DNA from: a virus
Reading direction: 5' to 3' (one strand)
DNA length: 64,000 bases
IMG/VR virus record: IMGVR_UViG_3300031839_001380
Span: 62,001 to 126,000 of that record
The notes beneath the pieces were generated by a model that was not told the DNA's origin, made no database searches, and saw only the letters and a list, made by a program, of their open reading frames with translations. Each line of letters begins with the position of its first letter. Within the stretch, counting starts at the first letter, position 1. This document shows, piece after piece, positions 55,601 through 63,900 of the stretch. Position numbers and translations under genes: made by a program.

Positions 55601-57010
55601 AATCATGCATCTGGTAGCATAATTGCAACTGGTTTGGATATTGTAAGTTTTGATGCGACCGGAAGTGTTTACACTGGAGAGTACTTCAGACTATCTCACC
55701 GTAATCATGGTATGCATAGTTCTTTGAATAGGGTTATTCTTTCTGATGTGGAATCTGATGTTGTACCTACTGAACTAACCGTAGATGTATTATCGAATGA
55801 AACCGCTATTTCTGTAGCATCAACATCACAATTCAATACCTTTGAGGGTGCGGTAGTTAGTGCAGCAAATACTGGATATGCATTTATCAACAGTGAGATC
55901 CTTTCGTATACAAGTGTTGGCATTTCTAGTTTGGGTGGCGTTGTAAGAGGTGTAGATGCAACTAATGCATTGAATCATCTTAAAGATGACATTATTCAAA
56001 AGTATGAGTACAACGGCGTTTCTTTGAGAAGGATTAATGCTGAGCATGATGTCTCTAGTATTCTTAGAGGTATTGATGATTACTACTTGAAAATTGATAG
56101 AGGATCAAGTAGATCAGTTGATGATACCTCAAATAACATTCCTCAGGTTTCTTTCAAAGAAGAAGCTGCTGGTGGTGGTCAAAATGTACATGCTTCTAAA
56201 AATATCCAATTTGACGCTGTAAGACCTCTTCTCGATGCCTCTACATTTGGACCCACAGACTTCATCTCATTGCAGATGAGAAGCGTTACAGGTACATCTC
56301 CTGATGGATCAGAGACTTCATTCATCGATAATGGATTTGAAGATCTTAACCTCAATAGAATCAACACTCTTGAGACCACAAGACTTGTCGCTTCTAGAAC
56401 CAATGAGTCTGTTAGACTCGGTTCTTTACCTAGAAACAAATCTTTCTCGTTTACTGTTGAACTCGCAAATAGTGGAGATAGCTTTAATTCACCTACTGTA
56501 AATCTTGAAGGGGCAAATGCACTCTTCTATGAAAACAGATTGAATAATCCTATTTCTGATTATAGAACGGATCCTAGAGTTAAGTCTAGATTTAATGATC
56601 CACATGCTTCTTATTATATGTCCCAACCGATCTATACTAAGAATCCCGCAACTTCAATTAAAGTTATATTTGAAGCTCGCAGACCAATTGAATGTGAGTT
56701 TAGAGTTCTCTACAGTATTCTGAAAACAGACTCTAGTGAAGTAACACCTGATTTTGAACTATTCCCTGGATTTAGAAATCTTCTTGATACTGATGGAGAT
56801 GGTATTGGTGATCAAGTTATTGATCCCAAACAAAATGATGGTATGTCAGACTCCTTTGTAAGTGCTGATGATACTCAATACAGAGAATATACATACTCTG
56901 TAGATGATTTGCCAAGTTTCAATGGATTACAAATCAAAATTGTATTCACTGGAACTAATCAAGCAAAACATCCTGTAATTAAGAATTTGAGAGCAATTGC
57001 GGTAGCATGA
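49688..57010 (+). CDS. Large structural protein, DUF4815-type N-terminus
   Basis: 2440 aa. It begins with YYDDFDPEKGYHRVLFKPGF and VQARELTTLQSILQNQVEKF, the DUF4815 pattern of T4-like baseplate or fibre-network proteins in the gp9/gp10 region. A poly-Pro hinge (seven Pro at ~residue 1585) leads into an Arg/Thr/Asn repeat (RTRTIIRNRTRVINRTRVVR) and a distal domain with DPLAQTIVTGPEGAWITSLD. A GxGY unit at ~1870-1925 and a RGxx..H unit at ~2080 follow. Probably connects fibres to the wedge. The stop overlaps the next start as GCATGA. Confidence 0.8.
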   Translation: MPTQTNLNVSPYYDDFDPEKGYHRVLFKPGFPVQARELTTLQSILQNQVEKFGSHIFKEGSIVVPGSVTFDGQYYAVQVNPTHLGVDIGVYASKVIGKTIRGQTTGVTAKVINFISASESDNDYDTFFVKYINSSLTGDFNFFNDSEILVTEDSFTYGNTTINVGGTFASTIDLNSCTIGSSVSIDEGIIFVRGNFVKVKKQTIILDQYSSQPTFRVGLSVIETTVSAKGDESLYDNAKGFSNFAAPGADRLRINLVLSKKPITDFNDTDFVEVVRVNNGEVLVIKKETEYSKIRDYLAGRTFDESGNYTVNKFLLDVTECLNDRQGNDGVYFSDQTTFDGNTPDEDLACLKISAGKAYVNGYDVSTDGPTVLDFFKPRETQEVKGKSFPFEMGNKFIVNNITGITTFTNRIDLFSGPFESSTRLVAGTSNKIGDAKVYNFGLRDQKYEDASTEFNLYLYDVQTYTNLKLSDNVSATELIKSAFIVGKESGANAFAVAAGAGSSSIQVTQTSGSFRVGEPILINGSEESPRTIESITSYGINDVFSFAQSGSSFAANKKLNDRIPPRLGTGQVTIAVSGAGATVTAPRIDSFQRFKAGDIIRYTDTKNGTQTQFQNVVTSIASDLQSMTVGAMTTVANLFDGGVNGYVGEISLGAQDSSNENASLITVLPDLNISNVDFTGSSLLLSAQVQNESTNSLGQLILPIASVDLNDASFAAFDEERYQAQYSNGTIAVIEEDQVTVSPTQLTITGLNPSQTGMTVNVTVIKSNIKNKVKEFKRCQQVSVTRSTNRRSGSDPSTSVNDGLNHSDLYGLRVQDRDISLNEPDATDIIAIYESLDASAPILDKLNFTSTDDVFTSAIIGENIFGTSTNAIAKVISIDAGNNQISVVYLTRDRFATLEPLNFEESNTTAVLQGTAPGKYRDVTSSYLLDKGQRNQYYDYSRVVRNRGAYIPHRQLTIIYNRYDVPSGDTGDVFTVNSYDEERYKKDIPQIGPSRIEAHDVLDFRPRVASYNPASASESPFFYTSRDFVGKPDRILTPNESMTFDYDFYLPRIDKLVLLQDGNFDLIKGKPARQPIPPVVSGKGMEVGTVLLPAYLRDTQEARVYLKDNRRYTMRDIGDLADRVENLEVVTSLNLLEKSAESLQIRDSQGLTRFKSGFFVDNFKTFDFMHPSSPCEIDRDLGELRPLREFDSSALQVAPKDDIPVSQIDFSSNFLLLDDANTQKTGNLLSLKYQEKEYIKQEFATKVNNINPFHVVAFTGELKLNPSLDNWINTRETQNVIRNTIGITVFNNQVAANFSLTRGGALGGSASVSTREVGRTVQRDDIRSENTFIAEETFDPFCRSRNIEFAAIGLKPFTNFYPFFDNQGGVDIIPKLLEVSSVSGSFQIGETIRGTIGATVFEFRLAAPNHKKGPFNAPTETFTVNPYSPAATLPNGYSQASTVLNIDTTSLAAQAQGAFFGFAPTGMVMRGLTSGAQATVAGVRLVSDDFGDLIGSIFLRDPNQTPTPQVRIRSGNRDFRLTSSQTNANPLPGSTLISHATGRYTATGTTRVVQTDIRITTLETTTITNLSTIDIRGTIPSPPPPPPPVIINNTRVIDRTRTIIRNRTRVINRTRVVRVRRRDPLAQTIVTGPEGAWITSLDLFFASKNQGTTPVRVEVRTVELGTPTLFVIDRAAQATIRPSDITTSADGSVATNIKFDTPFYLDPDESYAIVILSDSDEYEVYCGEMGQKALNAQSLPAAKGKIYSQQFAMGSLFKSQNGATWTPTQFEDLTFTLYRADYTAEQGLLTFFNPPIEPNNGLLPPLGFDPIVGVPKKGKLGIVTTSNSGLIGTVFTPGRKISEQTSTFRYGHIETKGGPVLGTVGILNGGSNYGTPSAVVPTYNINGDGDGLTLTATVGAGISAITAVSIASSGRGYKVGDVVGLQTASMGGSGSGVRIGINSLGGIDTLYLTDVQAQTFDVAPGNEVTYNHASGSIIATGLDIVSFDATGSVYTGEYFRLSHRNHGMHSSLNRVILSDVESDVVPTELTVDVLSNETAISVASTSQFNTFEGAVVSAANTGYAFINSEILSYTSVGISSLGGVVRGVDATNALNHLKDDIIQKYEYNGVSLRRINAEHDVSSILRGIDDYYLKIDRGSSRSVDDTSNNIPQVSFKEEAAGGGQNVHASKNIQFDAVRPLLDASTFGPTDFISLQMRSVTGTSPDGSETSFIDNGFEDLNLNRINTLETTRLVASRTNESVRLGSLPRNKSFSFTVELANSGDSFNSPTVNLEGANALFYENRLNNPISDYRTDPRVKSRFNDPHASYYMSQPIYTKNPATSIKVIFEARRPIECEFRVLYSILKTDSSEVTPDFELFPGFRNLLDTDGDGIGDQVIDPKQNDGMSDSFVSADDTQYREYTYSVDDLPSFNGLQIKIVFTGTNQAKHPVIKNLRAIAVA

Positions 57011-57210
57011 GTTTGATTCCCGTTGAAGGGCATTCTAATCTTTGGAGAGATTCTGATACCGGAGCCATCGTCAATGGCGATGACTCTGGGTATCATTCAT
57101 ACTTAAGAGAAAAGCATGCAAAGAAAAATGAAAGAAAAGAGCTTGATTCAATGAAAAAAGATATTGATGATATTAAAAGTATGTTATCCAAAATTGTTGA
57201 TAAGTTATGA
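57007..57210 (+). CDS. Small coiled-coil protein
   Basis: 67 aa, overlapping the upstream stop (ATGA) and the next start (ATGA). N-terminus SNLWRDSDTGAIVNGDDSGY then a charged coiled coil (KDIDDIKSMLSKIVDKL). Possibly a minor structural or assembly factor of the baseplate operon. Confidence 0.65.
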   Translation: MSLIPVEGHSNLWRDSDTGAIVNGDDSGYHSYLREKHAKKNERKELDSMKKDIDDIKSMLSKIVDKL

Positions 57211-57371
57211 GTAGAAATCCACACTCTGAATTTTTAAAGTATCATGGATTTGAGACTCATGATACTCAAGATATGCATCACTCAGACATTGATATGCTAA
57301 AAGCTGATGTTGCAGAAATTAAATTCACGCTCAATCAGGTATTACAGGAATTAAGGAAACTAAATACCTAA
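57207..57371 (+). CDS. Small coiled-coil protein, similar architecture to upstream
   Basis: 54 aa (MSRNPHSEFLKYHGFETHDT) with a terminal heptad helix (DIDMLKADVAEIKFTLNQVL). The DID...K(A/S)D/M...I..L pattern parallels the C-terminus of the preceding protein, so the pair may form a heteromeric coil. The stop follows a CTAAATA box. Confidence 0.6.
   Translation: MSRNPHSEFLKYHGFETHDTQDMHHSDIDMLKADVAEIKFTLNQVLQELRKLNT
57360..57366 (+). promoter_or_regulatory. Late-type box CTAAATA
   Basis: CTAAATA overlaps the end of the preceding small gene and lies 28 bases before the ATG at 57395. It would start the terminal fibre operon. Confidence 0.5.
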
Positions 57372-57394
57372 TAGGATAATCCGTGATGTAAAGA

Positions 57395-57733
57395 ATGGCA
57401 GTTTACATTGCTAACCTTCAAGTTGATTCTGGAGTTGATTTTCAACACGGTTTCAGTCTAGGAGATAACGACACAGGCACTTATTTGAACCTAACGAACT
57501 ATACAGCGACTTCTCAAATGAGGAAGTGGGCTGGTAGTTCTACTGCTGTATCTTTTGCGTCTACTGTTACTGACCCCGAAGTTGGTCAAATCCAAATTTC
57601 ACTGGGTTCAACACTAACAGCTGACATTAAACCAGGGCGATATGTTTATGATGTGACACTTGAAGACTCTGGCGGATTTAAATATAAGGTCGTCGAAGGA
57701 ATGGTCCTAGTCAGAGCAGGAGTAACAAGGTAA
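57395..57733 (+). CDS. Small structural-type beta protein
   Basis: 112 aa. NLQVDSGVDFQHGFSLGDND and the YTATSQMRKWAGSSTAVSFA...PGRYVYDVTLEDSGGFKYKV pattern (quoted in part) is an Ig-like or BppU-type beta sandwich seen in small baseplate or fibre-adaptor proteins. Its stop overlaps the next ATG (TAATG). Likely a fibre adaptor; no orthologue named. Confidence 0.6.
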   Translation: MAVYIANLQVDSGVDFQHGFSLGDNDTGTYLNLTNYTATSQMRKWAGSSTAVSFASTVTDPEVGQIQISLGSTLTADIKPGRYVYDVTLEDSGGFKYKVVEGMVLVRAGVTR

Positions 57734-57945
57734 TGCCATCATTACGAATCGGCACATCGAATCAAGTAAAAGTTATTGCCAGCGGTGCCCTCGGCGGCGG
57801 CTCTGGCGGAAGATTGACTTTGCTTGCCGATGTTGATGCATCAAATCTACAGGACGGAAGCATTCTAGTTTACGAAGCTTCTTCTAACGCTTTTATAACA
57901 ACAAAAAATTTCCCTGCTGCCATCATTGACGGAGGTGTCTTCTAA
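57733..57945 (+). CDS. Small Gly-rich structural-type protein
   Basis: 70 aa (MPSLRIGTSNQVKVIASGAL, then GGGSGGRLTLLADVDASNLQ). The LLADVDxSxLxDGSILVYxxxxxxF pattern resembles the fibre-attachment peptides ahead of cyanophage tail fibres. TAATG overlaps at both ends couple it to the 112-aa gene and the fibre gene. Confidence 0.65.
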   Translation: MPSLRIGTSNQVKVIASGALGGGSGGRLTLLADVDASNLQDGSILVYEASSNAFITTKNFPAAIIDGGVF

Positions 57946-60900
57946 TGTCCGCAACGATTCTCTTAAAAAGGACACTTGGGACTTCCCCTCCAAACATTGC
58001 TCCCGTTGGTACTGGCGTATCGTTCGGTGAACTAGTATACGCATACGATACCAGTGATGTAGGCGCTGGTAAGTCTTACAAAAAATTATATATTGGTAAC
58101 CCGTCTGGTCCGTCTGCAGCTCCGATTGCAATTGGCGGCGAATATTACACCAGTCTATTCCCAGAAAATCCTGCTAGTTTCGGTACTCCAGAAGCTTCTA
58201 AGGTTGTTGTCTTAGATAATCAAGGTAGAGTTGCTTCTTGGACAGTTGTAGATGATTTCTACACCTCTGGCGTTGGTACAGTTGCTGGCAACTTTAGTGT
58301 TGGTGGAAACCTCAATGTAACAGGAGACCTCGTTTATGACGAGGCTAATGCTAGAAACTGGAATGTATCTGGTATTGCAACTGCAGCAACATTAGATGTT
58401 GGTGCTGCTGGATTCTCTACTCTTGGTGTAACTGATTTCCGTGCAGTCGTTGGCGTTGTAACAACGCTAAGCGGTACTAGTGCTGATTACTACGAAGTAA
58501 ATGTAGGTCATGCTCTTACTGCAAATAATGTAGAAATTACTGGGGTATCATCCTTCAGTAATATTACATTCTCCAATGATGTTATTAGAGTTGGTCGTGA
58601 TGCTGCTGTAGGTCTTAGCAGTGCTGACTCTTCAATCTTTATTGGTGACTTTGCTGGTGCTGGTATTGGACAAACTGTCCTTAACCGTCGCAATATTGCG
58701 ATTGGTGCCAGTGCAATGCAATATGCTGGTATTCTTTCCAGCAGTGACGAGTTAGAATCTAACATCGTCTTAGGTAACTTTGCAGGTTATAGACTGCAAG
58801 GTACTAAGAACCTGATGATTGGTGATAAGGTAGGTTTTGCCTTATCTTCTAGCGGCAACGATGAGAACATCGCTCTGGGTAACCAGTCGATGTATGGTGA
58901 GACTTTCCCTGTTGTTGATGGGGTAGCTCTCAGCGTTAATGTTGGCGATCAAACTGCTGTTGCAGATTATGATCAGACCGAAGATGTAACAGAAACCAGT
59001 GGATCTGGTCAAGGTCTGTTAGTTAGGTTGCAGACTGGTGCTACTGGTCTGATTACTAACATCCAAATCATGGCTCCTGGCGATGGTTACGAAGTTGGTG
59101 ATACATTCACCATGCCGTTTGGTTTCCAGACTCTTACAGGTAGCGTAACCAGCAAGAATGGTCGCTTCCTGAGTGGTGGTACAGGAACCAGACAGCAGCA
59201 AAGAAATATTGCTATTGGTCCTTACACTCTCTTCAGTGTAGACGGTAGCAAGAACATTGCCATTGGTTACTCTGCTGGTAACGATACTCTTGGCAGTGGT
59301 AATGTTATCATCGGTTATGAGCGAAATGTTGCTATCGGAGATAGTGATAATCAGCTCGTAATTGGCAATCAAAATATTAACTGGATCGACGGTAACCAAC
59401 TTGGTTATGTCGGTATCGGCACCACACGACCCTTCGGGTTGCTCGATGTTGGTGGCGTATTCATCATTGATAAGGGCACTGGTAATACAGTAATCTCTGG
59501 CGTAACATCTGTTCCGCAAATCGATGCTAACGATATCGGTGTTGAAGATATCAAGGTCACTGCTGGTTTAGCAACTGACTTTGCAATTACCAACGCTAAG
59601 ATTCAGTCAGGTATTATTACTGACACTGTTGGTACTGCTGCAACTATTACGAATGTAGACTTCGTAAATGCAGATATTGAGGCAGCTAAGATCACTGCTG
59701 GTATTATCACCAGTCAGGTTGGTACATATGCCACAATTACAACCTTTGATACTGAGGTTGCTGATCTCAAGGATATTAAGGTAACTACAGGTTTAGTTAC
59801 CTCTCTGGTTGGCACCTATGCCACGATTACAACCTTCGACTCTAATGAAGGTGATATCAACACCCTCAAAACTGTTGCTGGTGTTGTAACATCTATTATT
59901 GGTTATGGTTTAACATATACTGTTGGCGATTTTGCTAATCTTGATGCACTTGATGCCAAGATTACTACAGGCATCATCACCTCACTGACAGGTACATATG
60001 TAACCTTCCAAGACGCTGACTTCCAGAAAGATGTCAGAGTTGGTGGAGCTCTTACTGTTGTTGGTGATCTGACGGTTAATGGAACTACGAGTTTTGTTCA
60101 GAGTTCGGTTGTACAAATAACCGATAAGAACATTGAACTTGGATTCAGTTCTACTGGTGGACATGCTGATGCTACAGCCGATAACGGCGGTATCATCCTT
60201 AAGGGAACAACAGATAAAGAATTTTTATACGACCAATCTAGAGAGGCATGGGAGTCTAATCTTAAGTTCACTCCTAGTGTAGACGGCACTCTGGATATTG
60301 GTACTACTGATAGAGAGTGGAGAGACATTTATATTGATGGCACAGCACATCTTGATGCTGCTGACATTCTAGATGCCAAGATTACTGCTGGTATTATTAC
60401 TAGTCAGGTTGGTACTTATGCAACCATCACAACGGTTGACATTGAGACTCTTGATGCCAAAGATGTAAACATCACTGGTCTTGCCGTTACTGATATTGTC
60501 GGAACCGCTGCAACAATCACAACGATTGATGCAACAGAAGGTGATATTGTTAATGCTAAGATTACTGCTGGTATCATCACAAGCTTGGTTGGCACTGCTG
60601 CCACCATTGGTGATGTTGAGATTACTGGTGATCTCAGAGTTGGTGGAGCTACAACCTTTACTGGTAATGTAACCTTTAACGGTGGCACAATCGGTCTTGG
60701 CGACTCTACTACAGACAACATCATCTTTACTGGTGAAGTTGACTCTGACATCGTTCCTGACGATGATGACACCTTTGATCTCGGTAGTGCTACTAAAGAG
60801 TGGCGAGATATCTACATCGACGGCGTTGCTCGTGTTGATGATCTGATTGTTGATTCAACAGTTGGTACATACGCGACAATTACAACTGTTGATATCGATG

Positions 60901-63900
60901 TACTCGATGCAAGACAGACAAATATTACTGGTTTAGCTGTTACCGATATTGTCGGTACTGCTGCTACTATTACAACGATTGACGCCACAGAAGGCGATAT
61001 TGTCAACGCTAAGATCACTGCCGGTATCGTAACCTCTCTGGTTGGCACCTACGCTACGATCACCACGGTCGATATCGAGACCCTGGATGCAAGACAGACA
61101 AATATTACTGGATTAGCAGTCACTGATATTGTTGGTACTGCCGCAACTATCACTACAGTTGACTTTGAAGTCGCAGACATTCTGAATGCTACCATTTCGG
61201 TTGGCATTGCAACTTCTGCATTCGTTCAAGCTGGTTTCATCACATCACTGTATGATTCCACTGGTGTTGTTGGTCTGAACACTCAGCATATGCTGAGTAC
61301 CAATCCAGATGGCACGATCACCTGGCGCGAACCTGCACAGATTGGTATTGCCACAATCAATGCCAAGCTTGACACATGGTATGTTTCTACTAATGGTGTT
61401 GACGACGGTGACGCATCTCGTGGGCGCACTGCAGAAAGGCCATACAGAACGATTGCATACGCTCTGTCTCAAATCTCTAATATTGGTGTAAACGATGTAT
61501 TAAACATCGCCGCTGGTGTTTATGAAGAAGTCTTCCCACTGACTGTTCCAGCTGGATTAACTGTTAAGGGTGCTGGACTCCGTGCTACCAAGATTTGTCC
61601 TACTGTTGCTACCAAGCAGAAGGACTGCTTCTTGATGAACGACAGATCTGTTGTTGAGGATGTCACTATCGGTGACATGTACTTCGATACTGCTGGCAAT
61701 CAGGGTTATGCGTTTAAGTTTGCTCCTGGTATCGCGATCACAAGCAGATCTCCTTATATTCAGCGCGTAACTGTATTCAACAAAGGTAGTAATACTTCTG
61801 CTAGTGATCCATATGGTTATGGTTCAGCTGATGCAAATCCTTCCTCCTACATCGCTGGTGGTGGTGCTTACCTTGATGGTTCTGAGGTAGCATCAGGATC
61901 TCTTGAGGCAGCGTTCTTGTTCAATGAAGTTACTTTCATTGTACCGAACAGCAAAGGTCTGATTATGACCAACGGTGCTCGCAGTGAGTACCTGAATTGC
62001 TTCTCCTACTTCGCTGCTGAAGCTATCAAGGGCACATCTGGTTCTCTTGGTATCAGTTCCGCTGGTGAGACCAGACTGAGACTGACTGGTATTACAACCG
62101 TTGGTGTTGGTAACACAATTACTGTCTTTGATACTGACGGAACTACTGGTATTGCAACTGCTATTGTTTCTGGTTATGACGGAACATACCTGGATGTAAC
62201 TGGAAAGCAAACTGGTTTTGAAGTTCTCAATGCCAGAACTGCTAAAGCTATTACTTTCAACGATGGTGCTCAACTAGACACTACAGTTAAGAAATTTGGC
62301 AGTGCATCGTTAGCACTTGACGGAACAAATGATTCTATCAGTGCTCCTTCTAGCGGTGATCTTGGTTTCGGCACCAATACAGACTTCACGATTGAATTCT
62401 GGGCATACGCAAATACAACTGGTCTGACCAGCGCAACTCTCTTCGACTTAAGAGACACTGGCACTGATGCTGAGGGTATCAGCGTTGCCTTCCGTGCTGC
62501 TGGCGAAGTTGACATGCGGGTTGGTACTACAACCGCTATCACTGGCTCTGGCGCAGGCATCGCTACAGGCGTCTGGAAGCACTATGCACTCGCTAGAGAG
62601 GGTACAAACACTAGACTGTTTGTTGACGGTACTCAGAGAGGCATTAAGACCTCTGATACAACTAACTACGGTGCATCTAAAGGTCTGGTCATCGGTGCTG
62701 ACTTTGATGGCGCAAGTCAAAATGTCACTGGTTGGATTGACGACTTTAGAATCGAGAGAGGAGTTGCCAAGTACAATACAAACTTCACTGCTCCGACTGC
62801 TGCACACACAGGTGATAAGGACACAGTTCTCTTACTCTCCTTTGATGGTGCGAGTGGCGTAACAACAACCACCGACGATGTAATCCGCAACCAGGATATC
62901 CGCATCACTCAAGCTGGTGGCGGTATCGGAACTGCAACTAAGGTTATCCTTGCTGACTACAGTCAGTTCGGTGCGGACATGCGTTCCGTTGGTTGTGCTG
63001 TTGAGTATGGTCAAAAGGGTGTTATTGCTGATGGTGATGGCGTATCTCTGAGACTGTTTGCTCTCAACTTCAATCATGTTGGTGCTGGTGGAGATTTCTC
63101 TAATGATCCTAACCTGGCAATTCAAGCTAATGAAGTTACCGAAATTAATAACGGTGATATATCATTCGTTAGTATCGACCAAAGAGGAGACTTCAGAGTT
63201 GGAGATGCATTCTTTGTTGATCAAGAAAACGGTACGGTATCGTTCTCACAACAAGTAACCAGCCTCCAAGCACTTTCATCTCTTCAGATTACTGACGGAT
63301 CTAATAGCAGCACTATTACTCCTACAAGCGGTACATTTGGTAACATCCAGATTGCTGGTAACAATATTGAATCTACCTCAGGTGATATTAATATTGATCC
63401 AGCTGGTGCTGGTTCAATTAACATCACTGGTGATGTCAATGTCCTGGGTATCCTGACTGCGACAACCATCCAGCTCGATGCATTCCAGAAGAATGATACT
63501 TCCATCGCTCTGGATGACTCAGGTGCTAACGGTACTATTCGATTCAACACTGATAATGTTGAGGGCATGCGCCTTGACGCTAATCAGAAGTTGGGTATCG
63601 GTACTGCCGCACCTAGACAGAGACTTGATGTCCTCGACACTGCTAAGTTTGAGAGACTCGATGTAACTGGCGTATCTACATTTGCTGAGAGAGTTGACTT
63701 TAACCTTAGCATCGACGCAGTTGACGCTAAGATCACTGCTGGTGTTGTAACCTCGTTGGTCGGTACATATGCCACCATCACTACGGTTGATATTGAAACA
63801 TTAGATGCTAAAGATGTCAACATCACTGGTCTTGCGGTAACAGATACTGTTGGTACTGCTGCAACGATCACCACAATTGATGCAGAAGCTCTTGATGCAT

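Noticed and set aside
60468-61160. CRISPR-like array
   Set aside because: The periodic repeats are in-frame coding repeats of a fibre protein with diverged DNA, without constant direct repeats and unique spacers.
61893-62273. Minus-strand frames over the terminal fibre gene (also 59019-59519, 62448-62807 and 63584-63964)
   Set aside because: Long antisense frames arise from Thr/Ser/Gly/Val-biased codons in the fibre; they lack starts with ribosome sites and sensible composition.
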